Shown here piece after piece: positions 27,610-36,463 of a stretch of 64,000 nt of DNA. Numbering within the stretch: position 1 is the first letter of the stretch; each line of letters opens with the position of its first letter. The translations under genes and the position numbers were made by a program. The DNA is taken from the NCBI GenBank assembly GCA_030840645.1, contig JAVEEC010000051.1, positions 33,326-97,325 on the forward strand, in the 5' to 3' direction. The notes beneath the pieces were generated by a model. It was not told the origin of the DNA, searched no databases, and saw nothing but the letters and a program-made list of their open reading frames with translations. The DNA comes from Frankiaceae bacterium (lineage in GTDB: Bacteria; Actinomycetota; Actinomycetes; BP-191).

Positions 27610-28572
27610 CTAGCCGACGGCGGCGTCGATGGCGGCGAGGTGCGCGCGGAACCAGTCGATCGTTCGGGTGAGGCCGTCGTCCAACGGCACCTTCGGCTCC
27701 CAGCCGAGGGCGGTGCGGGCCAGCGTGATGTCCGGCTGGCGGACCGTCGGGTCGTCCTGCGGGCGCGGGATGTACACGATCTCGGACCCGCTCCCGGCCA
27801 GCGCGATGATGCGTTCGGCCAGCGCCTTCATGGTCAGCTCGTACGGGTTGCCGACGTTGACCGGGCCGGCCAGGTCGCTGAACAGCAGCCGGACCACGCC
27901 CTCGATCAGGTCGTCGACGTAGCAGACCGAACGCGTCTGCGAGCCGTCGCCCGCGACCGTCACCGGCTCGCCGTGCAGCGCCTGCCGGATGAACGTCGGG
28001 ATGGCCCGGCCGTCGTTCGGCCGCATGGTGGGGCCGAAAGTATTAAAAATACGAATTATGGTGGTATCGACGTCGTGGGTGCGGCGGTATGCCATCGTCA
28101 TCGCCTCGGCGAAGCGCTTCGCCTCGTCGTAGACCCCGCGCGGCCCGACCGGGTTGACGTGCCCCCAATACGACTCCGGCTGCGGGTGGATCTGCGGGTC
28201 GCCGTAGGTCTCCGAGGTCGACGCGAGGAAGTACCGCGCGCCCTTCTCGCGCGCCAGGCCGAGCGTGTGCAGCGTGCCGATCGAGCCGACCTTCAACGTC
28301 TCGATCGGCAGCTGCAGGTAGTCGATCGGCGAGGCCGGGGAGGCGAAGTGACAGACGTAGTCGACCGGGCCCGCGACGTGGACGTAGTCGGTGACGTCGG
28401 CGCGGATCAGGCGGAACGGCCCCCGCTCGCGCAGGTGCTCGACGTTGGCGGCGCCGCCGGTGACGAAGTTGTCGAGGCAGACGACCTCGAGGCCCTCGTC
28501 CAGCAGGCGCTCGCACAGGTGTGACCCGAGGAAGCCCGCGCCCCCGGTCACGACCGCGCGCTTGCGTGCCAT
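27610..28572 (-). CDS. UDP-glucuronate decarboxylase / NAD-dependent epimerase
   Basis: [49 protein letters not shown]. Confidence 0.9.
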   Translation of the reverse strand: MARKRAVVTGGAGFLGSHLCERLLDEGLEVVCLDNFVTGGAANVEHLRERGPFRLIRADVTDYVHVAGPVDYVCHFASPASPIDYLQLPIETLKVGSIGTLHTLGLAREKGARYFLASTSETYGDPQIHPQPESYWGHVNPVGPRGVYDEAKRFAEAMTMAYRRTHDVDTTIIRIFNTFGPTMRPNDGRAIPTFIRQALHGEPVTVAGDGSQTRSVCYVDDLIEGVVRLLFSDLAGPVNVGNPYELTMKALAERIIALAGSGSEIVYIPRPQDDPTVRQPDITLARTALGWEPKVPLDDGLTRTIDWFRAHLAAIDAAVG

Positions 28573-28599
28573 GACGCGAAGCATGCCAGGAGATTCCCG

Positions 28600-28628
28600 T
28601 TGCGGGCGCCGGTGACCCGCCGTACCGT
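28600..28628 (+). promoter_or_regulatory. Promoter-like TTGCGG-N17-TACCGT
   Basis: Direct reading, ~35 nt upstream of the micro-ORF. Confidence 0.35.
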
Positions 28629-28661
28629 TCTGCGTACACGAGGAAGGAGGTGGTCCGACGC

Positions 28662-28700
28662 ATGCATGATCAACGGACACGTGAGGTGGCTGTCCGCTAG
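28662..28700 (+). CDS. Micro-[15 protein letters not shown] (12 aa)
   Basis: Preceded by GGAAGGAGGTGGTCC, near-complete match to the complement of the 16S rRNA 3' tail. Confidence 0.45.
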   Translation: MHDQRTREVAVR

Positions 28701-28866
28701 CCGCCGGTCGAGACAGAGCCCCTCCGGGCGCCTCCCGGCGCACGGCGGAGTATCCGACAGACACCGCGCCCCCGGGTGCCGGCCCTCGTCCAGCCGGCCC
28801 TCTCCGTAACGACCGCAGGTCGGCACGGCGAGGCAAGCCCGGGGGTCGTCTGCGTCCCGGGCCGGG

Positions 28867-30024
28867 TCAGCCGTCGCCGAGCAGCGCCCGGGAGATGATC
28901 ATCTTCTGGATCTCGGTGGTGCCGCCGCCGATCGAGGTCAGCTTCGCGTCGCGCAGCGACCGCTCCGCCGGGAAGTCGCGCAGGTAGCCGTACCCGCCGT
29001 GGATCTGGATCGCGTCCAGCGCGTTGCGCACCGACAGGTCGCCGACCAGCGTCTTGGCGATCGACGCCTCGACGGTGTGCGGCTCTCCCTGCTGCTTGAG
29101 GAACGCGGCCCGGTACACCGCGGTCCGGCAGACCTCGAGGTTGATCTTCATGTCGGCGAGCTTGTGCGCGATGGCCTGGAACGACGCGATCGGCTTGCCG
29201 AACTGCCTGCGCTCCTTCGCGTACGCGACCGACGCGTCCAGGGTCGCCGCCATGCCGCCGACCGAGCCCGCGATCATGACGGTCCGCTCCCAGTCGAAGC
29301 ACTCGAACGCGATCCGCCAGAGCGCCTCGCCCTCCGGGCCGAGCATCGCGTCGGCCGGCACCCGGCAGTCGGTCAGCACGACCTCCGCGGTCGGCGACGA
29401 GCGGCACCCCATCTTGTCCAGCTCGGGGCCCGCGGCGTACCCCGGGTTGGTCGTCTCGACGAGGAACGCGCTGACGCCGCGCCCGGGACCGGCCGCGGGG
29501 TCGGTCACCGCGAGCACCGTGCAGAGGTCGGCGATGGGGCCGTTGGTGATGAACATCTTGGTGCCGTTGATCACCCACGTGTCACCGTCGCGAACGGCCG
29601 TGGTGCGCAGCGCGCCCGCGTCGCTGCCGGCCTCCGGCTCGGTCGACGCCCACGCGCCGATCCACTCGCCCGAGCAGAGCCGCGGGAGGTACGCCGCCTG
29701 CTGCGCGGGCGTGCCGTGCAGCCAGATCGGGACGGTGCCGATGACCCAGTGGGCGCCGAGGGAGAGGTTCAGGCCGCCGTCGTGACCGCCCTCGCCGATG
29801 GCCTCGTTGGCGAGGCAGCAGTCGATGATCGAGCCGCCGGCGCCGCCGTGCCCGACCGGGATCGGCAGCCCGGCCAGCTCCTGGCGCGCGAGCGACTCCC
29901 ACACCGCCGGGTCCCAGCGGCCGGCCTTGTCGCGGTCCGCGGCGCCGGGCGCGACGACCTCGCGCGCCCACTCGAACACCGAGCGGCGGAACGCCGCCTG
30001 CTCCGCCGTGACCGAGAAGTCCAC
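28867..30024 (-). CDS. Acyl-CoA dehydrogenase
   Basis: CSGEWIGAWASTEPEAGSDAGAL, GTKMFITNGPIADL, HGGYGYLRDFPAERSLRDAKLTSIGGGTTEIQKMIISR. Confidence 0.93.
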   Translation of the reverse strand: MDFSVTAEQAAFRRSVFEWAREVVAPGAADRDKAGRWDPAVWESLARQELAGLPIPVGHGGAGGSIIDCCLANEAIGEGGHDGGLNLSLGAHWVIGTVPIWLHGTPAQQAAYLPRLCSGEWIGAWASTEPEAGSDAGALRTTAVRDGDTWVINGTKMFITNGPIADLCTVLAVTDPAAGPGRGVSAFLVETTNPGYAAGPELDKMGCRSSPTAEVVLTDCRVPADAMLGPEGEALWRIAFECFDWERTVMIAGSVGGMAATLDASVAYAKERRQFGKPIASFQAIAHKLADMKINLEVCRTAVYRAAFLKQQGEPHTVEASIAKTLVGDLSVRNALDAIQIHGGYGYLRDFPAERSLRDAKLTSIGGGTTEIQKMIISRALLGDG

Positions 30025-30027
30025 GCC

Positions 30028-30053
30028 CTACCGCTGGCCGTGGAACAGCTTGT
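30028..30053. repeat. Left copy of imperfect 26-bp direct repeat (candidate attL)
   Basis: ctaccgctggccgtggaacagcttgt; 22/26 identical to 36438-36463. Confidence 0.5.
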
Positions 30054-30070
30054 CTGTCACGGAGAACCCT

Positions 30071-30083
30071 CTCTGACCTGCGG
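30071..30083. repeat. Left copy of 13-bp inverted repeat CTCTGACCTGCGG
   Basis: Exact reverse complement of 36406-36418. Confidence 0.5.
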
Positions 30084-30106
30084 GAACGGCGTATCGGGAT
30101 GCCTCG

Positions 30107-30126
30107 GTGGCAACACCGTGGCAACA
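30107..30126. repeat. Two tandem GTGGCAACA repeats (arm-type-like), 11-bp spacing
   Basis: 30107 and 30118; related copies near the right end. Confidence 0.5.
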
Positions 30127-30194
30127 ATCGTCGCCCGGCCGCCGGTACGTGGCCCGACCCACGCACCCCGGCCACCGTAGCAAGGAGCACGGCC

Positions 30195-30630
30195 GTGACC
30201 GTCAAGAAGTGGAACAGCGACCCGAAGGACGACCGCTACTACGTCCGGCTCTACAACCCGCAGGGCGGTCAGTACAAGAAGATCATCCGCGGGAAGCGCG
30301 CGGCAGAGCTGCACCACGCGGAGATGAAGGCGAAGCTCGCCCGAGGCTCAGTCGCGCCGTCGACCGCCCGCAACAAGACGGTGGACGAGCTGATGACAGC
30401 GATTCTCGACGCGAAGCCGAACCTGCGCGTCGGCACGCGCAGCGGGTACGACAACACGATCCGGTTGCACATCAAGCCGGAGCTCGGCGACCTGAGGGTC
30501 CGCGAGCTCGGCTACCTGACGCTGACCGGGTTCTTCGAGCGGGTCGAGAAGAAGGCGGGCCGCGAAGCGGAGCGTACCGCCGAGTCGCTCGCCCGCGGTC
30601 CTCGCCTTCTCGATGGTCTCGACCACGGTA
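30195..30630 (+). pseudogene. Tyrosine recombinase/integrase N-terminal remnant
   Basis: AAGGAG then MTVKKWNSDPKDDRYYVRLYNPQGGQYKKIIRGKRAAELHHAEMKAKLARG...LGDLRVRELGYLTLTGFFERVEKK (arm-binding/SAM-like region); no catalytic R..HxxR..Y domain follows. Confidence 0.65.
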
Positions 30631-30644
30631 GAGGGGGTGTGACA

Positions 30645-31000
30645 CAGGTCACGAGGGAGTTTCGGGGTTCGTCACGACCGCGCCGATCGCGCGCAGCGCC
30701 TTGGCGCGAACGAGGGCCGACGGGTGGCCGACCAGCGGGAACGCTACGAACAGCGCACTCGCTCGGCGCGTCCATCGTCGTCAGGTTGCTGACGATCGTG
30801 AACGGCGCACGGGCGCCGGGATCGGCGGCGGCGCGTTCGAGCGCAGCGTGGGCGATCAGGTCCTGTTCGCCGTCGGGACTGGCGACTCGGGCGAGGAGCG
30901 CGCTGGCGGCTGCGGACCGAACATCCGGGACGGGGTCCCGCAGCGAGTACGGCGACGTTCGTCGTGCGCGGCGTTTTACTCGCTCCGTGGCAATGCGCAC
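30645..31000 (-). pseudogene. HEAT-repeat-like gene fragment, frameshifted
   Basis: LRDPVPDVRSAAASALLARVASPDGEQDLIAHAALERAAADPGA in one frame, FPLVGHPSALVRAKALRAIGAVVTNPETPS* in another. Confidence 0.4.
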
Positions 31001-31025
31001 CACGCGGCCGTGCCAAGGTGTTGGC

Positions 31026-33137
31026 GTGGAGCCGGAGCGGTTTAGCGGACCGGCCGCCGTCCGCGCGGCGGTCCTTCCGGCGCGCGCCGCGTACCTCGTA
31101 ACTGTCGGCAGCCGCGCGGGCGTGCGCCGCGCTGTCCAGGAGGCATCGACGCGCTGGGCGGGCGCGACCGAGCCGATCATCCCGGTCCGCAAGGGCGGCC
31201 GCATCGATTCGCTGTGGCACCAGGTGCTCCGCGCGGCGAAGGTCGACGGCCTAGTGAACGTCGACGCCGGTGACAGCGGCGACACCTTCGCCGCCGCGTC
31301 GGGCTACACCGTCGTCCCCATCGACCAGATCGATGAGTGGGGTCCGACCGCGGCGTCACCGCACCCAGGGCACGTCGACGGCTTCCAGCAGACGCAGGCA
31401 CCGGTGATCGCGAGCAGCGCCGACGCCCCGCTCTGGGAGGTCGTCGCCGCCGGCGACGTCACCGAGGAGCACCGCGCTTCGTTGTCCCGCGAGATCGACG
31501 TCGGCATGTACCGGCCTGGGCCGGACGGTGCTGCCCGCGCGCAGCTCCGTCGGGGCGACAGCCTCGTTGAGCGGACCGTCGTGCATTTCGAGGAGCACAG
31601 CGCGTTCAATCTCCCGCCGGCCGGACCGGCGGTGGTCTGGGTAACTACGCCTAACGGCGTCCGGGACTGCGTCGCGTTCTGGAACCTCCGCGCGCTGCGG
31701 TCGCTACGGTGGTCGTACGCGCCCATGCTTCTTCTCCCGGACCGCGACGTGGAGCACTGGATCCAGTTCCCCGAGCAGTTCCGCTCCCTCCTCGCCCGGC
31801 CGGCCGAGTTCGCTCCCGACGTCCTGGTCCTCAGCGCGACAGTCCCAGAGGAGAAACGGACCGCGTTGGCTGAACTGCTCGGCCTGACGCGGACATCGGA
31901 CCCGGTCCGTTCCGGCCGATCGGCCTCGCCAACGCTGCGTACGGCGCCGTTCACGTCCCGAGACAACGTCCGGCCGTGGGGCTTCGTCCTCAACGACCGC
32001 GAGTACGGCCGCGATGTCACGACCGAGATGTACGTCCACAACGGACGCGCCTCCGTGCGGATCGCCTCGCCGGTCGCGTTCACCCGCGGCGGTTACGTCC
32101 TGCTGCGCATCACCAGCGACGCGTTCAGCGGCTTGCCGCGACGGTCCGCTGTCGCCAATGCGATCCTCGGCAACGCCACCTGGGCCGGCGACGCGCTCCA
32201 GATCTCGACGCACGCCCGGGACGAGTACCCGCTGAGCCTGTCCCAACCGAGCCTGGCCCAGTGCGTGACGTTTGTGCTGCGCCAGCACACGACCGAGCAC
32301 GCCCTGTCGGACAAGGGGCAGATCGGCGCTGCTCTGCTCGCTGAGATCGACGTGACCCGGCTGCTGGAACCGGGCGTCACTGAGGCGATCACCGCCCTGA
32401 CGACGGAGCGCGCACCCGCGCTACAGCGCGAGCTTCGCCGCGCCCGTACTGCGGGACTGCCGGAAGACGAGATCACCGCGCTCGCCGCGAAGTGGGGAGG
32501 GCGCCATGACCGCCGGCACCGGTCCGCGGCCGAGGTTGGCGACAAGCACGCCGCAACCGCACTCGAAGCGCTCTGCCGCCTTCAGTGCGCGGAGCGCGGC
32601 GTGCTGACGCAGTGCGCACGATGCGGGCTACACCACTTCGTGCCGCTCGCCAACACGAGCGACCGGCCCACATGTCCTGGCTGCCGCGCTGAGGCGCCGT
32701 ACGCGACGACCGACGTTGGCGTCACGATCCGCTACCGGCTCAACTCGTTCATCGACCGCGCCAGCGACCAAGGCGTGATCCCGCACCTCCTCGCGATCGC
32801 GGCTCTGACCCGAAACCACGCGCACACGTACCTGCTCGCTGGCACCAACCTGGCCTTTCACGACGGCTATCGGCCTGAGATCGACCTGTTCGGCACCGTC
32901 GACGGCCGAATCGCGGCGGGAGAGGTCAAGACGAAGGCGTGCGACTTTAGCGACGAGCAGATCGAACGAAGCATCGACCTCGCCACCAGACTTGACGCCG
33001 ACCTCTGTGTCCTCGCTGCCGTCGACGAGGTTCCCGACAGCGTGCATACCCGAGCCGTGAAGGTAGCTGGGCGCGCGGGCGTGGAGCTGATCGTCCTCGA
33101 CCGGACTGATCTTCGGCCGGCGCCCACCAGCGGTTGA
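31026..33137 (+). CDS. Large protein with zinc-ribbon and C-terminal PD-(D/E)XK nuclease-like domain
   Basis: CARCGLHHFVPLANTSDRPTCPGC and RPEIDLFGTVDGRIAAGEVKTKA; GTG start in the 30099-33137 frame. Confidence 0.65.
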   Translation: MEPERFSGPAAVRAAVLPARAAYLVTVGSRAGVRRAVQEASTRWAGATEPIIPVRKGGRIDSLWHQVLRAAKVDGLVNVDAGDSGDTFAAASGYTVVPIDQIDEWGPTAASPHPGHVDGFQQTQAPVIASSADAPLWEVVAAGDVTEEHRASLSREIDVGMYRPGPDGAARAQLRRGDSLVERTVVHFEEHSAFNLPPAGPAVVWVTTPNGVRDCVAFWNLRALRSLRWSYAPMLLLPDRDVEHWIQFPEQFRSLLARPAEFAPDVLVLSATVPEEKRTALAELLGLTRTSDPVRSGRSASPTLRTAPFTSRDNVRPWGFVLNDREYGRDVTTEMYVHNGRASVRIASPVAFTRGGYVLLRITSDAFSGLPRRSAVANAILGNATWAGDALQISTHARDEYPLSLSQPSLAQCVTFVLRQHTTEHALSDKGQIGAALLAEIDVTRLLEPGVTEAITALTTERAPALQRELRRARTAGLPEDEITALAAKWGGRHDRRHRSAAEVGDKHAATALEALCRLQCAERGVLTQCARCGLHHFVPLANTSDRPTCPGCRAEAPYATTDVGVTIRYRLNSFIDRASDQGVIPHLLAIAALTRNHAHTYLLAGTNLAFHDGYRPEIDLFGTVDGRIAAGEVKTKACDFSDEQIERSIDLATRLDADLCVLAAVDEVPDSVHTRAVKVAGRAGVELIVLDRTDLRPAPTSG

Positions 33138-33446
33138 CACACCCCAACTAGGTCGCGACATCGAAGACGCAAGGCTGCTGCGGATCTCGTACACGCGACG
33201 CAGAAATGCCGCACTGATGAGATCGTCAGCGAGTGCCGCTGCTGGACGGGGATGACCTGCCGACGTCACGTTGACCGTCCGGCTCACCGTGTGAAGCGGC
33301 GCACTCGCTAGTCAGGCCGTCGCCGTCGCCGCGTCAGGCCGGTCCTGTTCGGCGCGGACCCGCGCCGCCGGCACTGTCTCGTGCGCCGTTGTCTTCCTCG
33401 GTCCGTCGTGTCTGCGCGGGTGACGGCGGCGGAGCAAGATGGTGTC

Positions 33447-34157
33447 GTGACACGTCCACGGGCAATGGCCGTCGCTGTCGTCGCCGCCCTCGTCGCCGTC
33501 GGGTGCGGCGGCTCGACACGAACGGCGCAGCCCGAGGCGTCGAGCGCGACGCCTAGCCCCACGCCGGTGTCGCCTTCTGCCACGCCCTGGCCCGGCATGA
33601 CGGTGCGGGTATCCCCTTCCCCTACACCCTCGGCCACTTCACGAGCCCGAGCCCCCGTGTCGGATGTGCGGCGCCTGCCACGCATCGTTTTGAGCCTAGG
33701 GTCGGTGCCCAGCGGCTTCGCTTTGACCCTCGACCGGTCGTGGACGACGGACGAGCTCGTCGACCAGGGAACGTATAGCTCGTCCGAATTGCAGGGTTGG
33801 GGCTATCTGGGCGGCTACGAACGGGAGTTCGAGCGTGACAACGAGTCCGACCCCGTCAAGATCTCGTCCGACGCCGGCGCGTACGCCACGTCACAGGGAG
33901 TCGCACGCGCCTTTCAACGGAATGTGACGCTTTGCCAAAACGACGGATGGGATCTCATCGACGCCAACGTCGGGCTCGGCTCTGAGAGCATGCTGTGCGC
34001 TCGGGACGTGAGCTTCCGCGGCTACGAAGCGCGGGTGCACTTCGTGATCTGGTACCGCGGAAGGGTTAAGAACTCAATAGCGGTCACCGCCTTGCTCGGG
34101 AAGAGCACGCCCGATCTCGCGCTGAGGCTCGCCCGGCGGCAGGCCGCGAACTACTGA
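33447..34157 (+). CDS. Putative lipoprotein
   Basis: AVAVVAALVAVGCGGS lipobox, Ser/Thr/Pro-rich linker, soluble domain. Confidence 0.65.
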   Translation: MTRPRAMAVAVVAALVAVGCGGSTRTAQPEASSATPSPTPVSPSATPWPGMTVRVSPSPTPSATSRARAPVSDVRRLPRIVLSLGSVPSGFALTLDRSWTTDELVDQGTYSSSELQGWGYLGGYEREFERDNESDPVKISSDAGAYATSQGVARAFQRNVTLCQNDGWDLIDANVGLGSESMLCARDVSFRGYEARVHFVIWYRGRVKNSIAVTALLGKSTPDLALRLARRQAANY

Positions 34158-35602
34158 AGCTCCGTGAGAAGTTCCTTCAGGCGGCTGTTGTAGCCGCGGG
34201 CGTCGACGAGTCCCGGCCGCTTCATCGCGTATGCCCTGACATCCTTGCCGTTTCGATCTATGATCACGACCCAGTCAATGACCTGCACTTGGTCTAGTGT
34301 GTTAGCCGACCGCCCAGACGCCGCGTAGGCCGCCCGAAGGACGAGGCGAGCAGGGAAGTACGGCGTTGCCGGGTTCGGTTTTCCGGGCATCAGAATGAAA
34401 TCCTGTGTGGCGAATGTCTGAAGTACCTGGTGCGGCTTGCTTTCGTTGCGGATGGATATCGGACTCAAGTAAACGTGGTCGTACAGCCCGCGTGCGTAGT
34501 CGTGCGGCGCTCCAGCCGGTCTGGCGACCGTACCCTCCATCGTCGGAACCCTGGTGCTCTCTGGGCTGAGGAGGGCCTGGATGTCGTAGTTGTCGTCCTC
34601 CGAGTTCCACGCGACCACGAACGGGCGCGGGAAGAGGTTCCGGTCGAGTCCAACCTCAGTCAGCGCGCCGAGGATTTCGTCGCCGGCAATGGCGTTGACG
34701 TCGTGGTACTCGATGGAGTCGAAGGTGAAGCTCTCGGGATACGCGTTGTCCGGCACCGGGCCGGCGTTGGTCTTTTTAACCGCGATCGGATCGAACGTGA
34801 ACACGGGGACGAGACGACCCGATGTGTCCGGGTCATAGATGACTAACCGCCCGTGCGCTACGGGATCATGCCGGAGGACCGCGTCGATAGGCGTGGCGAT
34901 CACGACCGTCGACAGCCCGCCGTCGGGGCGCAGTTGAGCCGTCTCGACCTTGGCGCCGAGGTGGTCCAGAGCCAGAAGGCGAACGATGAGCTTGCGCTGC
35001 GCTTCAGCGGTTGGCACTCGTGGGGGAACGGCAACGGACAGAGCGATTGCGGCGACGAGCAAGGTCAGGGTGAGCCACCGGTGTTGCTGTCGGCGGACAA
35101 CGGGCCGCGAAGTGCGGGGTCGGTTGAGCAACCGCAGCACCAGGGTGACCAAGCGTCCGGTGGCCTCGTCAGCCCTCTTGCCGAATAGGTCGACGACGGT
35201 CAACGACAACAGCGTGCGTCCGCCGCCCAGCTCCAACGCGGGCAGCTCAACGTCTTCGAGCCGGATCGGGATCAGCCACGGCACATCAGGCCGACGCTGC
35301 CGCATCTCATCGAGCGCGAGGTTCAGTTCTTCCCAATGGTGTCCACCACTTCCCAGGCTGGCAGCAGAAAAGCAGGCCAAGAACACCAAGGTGTCCTCAG
35401 TGATGGCTTGACGGATCTTCAATCGCCAGTCCTCACCAGGCCACAGGTCCTTGGTGTTGCGCCAGACGCGGATGCCGGCGTCCTCCAGGGCTCGCTGAAG
35501 CTTGTCGACTGCCGCCGAGTCCGCGGATGCGTAGGACAGGAATGCGTGGCCAATGGGTGCCTGCGCGTCGACAGAGGTCACGGACCGAGGGTACCGATGC
35601 AT
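34151..35602 (-). CDS. TIR domain protein with TM helix and C-terminal extracytoplasmic domain
   Basis: GHAFLSYASADSAAVDKLQRALEDAGIRVWRNTKDLWPGEDWRLKIRQAI, HHWEELNLAL, TM WLTLTLLVAAIALSVAV. Confidence 0.8.
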   Translation of the reverse strand: MHRYPRSVTSVDAQAPIGHAFLSYASADSAAVDKLQRALEDAGIRVWRNTKDLWPGEDWRLKIRQAITEDTLVFLACFSAASLGSGGHHWEELNLALDEMRQRRPDVPWLIPIRLEDVELPALELGGGRTLLSLTVVDLFGKRADEATGRLVTLVLRLLNRPRTSRPVVRRQQHRWLTLTLLVAAIALSVAVPPRVPTAEAQRKLIVRLLALDHLGAKVETAQLRPDGGLSTVVIATPIDAVLRHDPVAHGRLVIYDPDTSGRLVPVFTFDPIAVKKTNAGPVPDNAYPESFTFDSIEYHDVNAIAGDEILGALTEVGLDRNLFPRPFVVAWNSEDDNYDIQALLSPESTRVPTMEGTVARPAGAPHDYARGLYDHVYLSPISIRNESKPHQVLQTFATQDFILMPGKPNPATPYFPARLVLRAAYAASGRSANTLDQVQVIDWVVIIDRNGKDVRAYAMKRPGLVDARGYNSRLKELLTELQ

Positions 35603-35651
35603 CGCGTCCCCCCGCGCCGGGGACCAGACGCATCTCGAAAGGAGCAACGGG

Positions 35652-36149
35652 CTACGCGCCGTTCCCCGGCCCACCGACCCCCCGATTGCCTAGCAGGCGA
35701 CGGACCGTCGCGACGAGTCGGGCAGTGTTCTTCTCGATGTGTTCGCCGAACAAGTCCAGCCGCTGCAACGAAGACAGCATCCGGCCGCCCCCGATATCTC
35801 GGTCGGGGATGTCGCACTCATCGAGTCTGACTGGAATCAGCCACGGCTCGTCGGGTCGGCGTAGTCGCAACTCGTCGGTCGCGAGAACCAGCTCCTCGTT
35901 CTGGTAGCTGCGGTGCCGCGCCACGCTGGCTTTGGAGAAGCAGGCAAGGAACACGAGCGCGTCAGCGCCGATCGCCTGGCGGATCTTTACTCGCCAGTCC
36001 TCACCGGGCCACAAGTCCTCGGTGTCGCGCCAGACCGGGATACCCGCGGCCGCGAGCGTCGCCTGCAGGCCGTCGATCGCGGCAGCATCCTCGCGGACGT
36101 AGGACAGGAACGCGTGCCCACGGGGCGTTGGCGTCGCGGCAGAAGTCAT
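35652..36149 (-). CDS. TIR domain protein
   Basis: GHAFLSYVREDAAAIDGLQATLAAAGIPVWRDTEDLWPGEDWRVKIRQAIGADALVFLACFSKASVARHRSYQNEEL. Confidence 0.85.
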   Translation of the reverse strand: MTSAATPTPRGHAFLSYVREDAAAIDGLQATLAAAGIPVWRDTEDLWPGEDWRVKIRQAIGADALVFLACFSKASVARHRSYQNEELVLATDELRLRRPDEPWLIPVRLDECDIPDRDIGGGRMLSSLQRLDLFGEHIEKNTARLVATVRRLLGNRGVGGPGNGA

Positions 36150-36306
36150 GTACGGAGTATTACGCCGACATCGTCGCGCTCCCACTCGTGTTCGGCGACG
36201 AACCAGTACGCCTGCTGCGACCGGTCGGCCCGACCGTTCAGGTCTGGCCTATCCCGACGTCGCGTCAGAAGCCGGACGCACGATGGTTCAAAGCACCCAC
36301 GGCCTC

Positions 36307-36357
36307 GTGGCAACACTCATGGCACGAACGGCTCGCGTGGCACGACCCGTGGCACGC
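36307..36357. repeat. TGGCA[A/C] repeats (arm-type-like) near right island end
   Basis: gtggcaaca 36307, atggcacga 36319, gtggcacga 36337, gtggcacgc 36349. Confidence 0.5.
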
Positions 36358-36405
36358 TTTTTCCGTCGCCTGCCGTCGGCTACCATCGCCAGCCGACGCA
36401 TGTTT

Positions 36406-36418
36406 CCGCAGGTCAGAG
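36406..36418. repeat. Right copy of 13-bp inverted repeat CCGCAGGTCAGAG; related CGCAGGTCAGG at 36428
   Basis: Reverse complement of 30071-30083. Confidence 0.5.
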
Positions 36419-36437
36419 CGGGTACACGCAGGTCAGG

Positions 36438-36463
36438 CTACCTCTGCCCGTGGTAGAGCTTGT
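36438..36463. repeat. Right copy of imperfect 26-bp direct repeat (candidate attR)
   Basis: ctacctctgcccgtggtagagcttgt. Confidence 0.5.

Noticed and set aside
30099-33137. Single 1012-aa protein fusing integrase to nuclease
   Set aside because: In-frame continuity runs through low-quality sequence (30630-31025) that includes HEAT debris on the other strand; more likely two separate genes with a GTG start at 31026.
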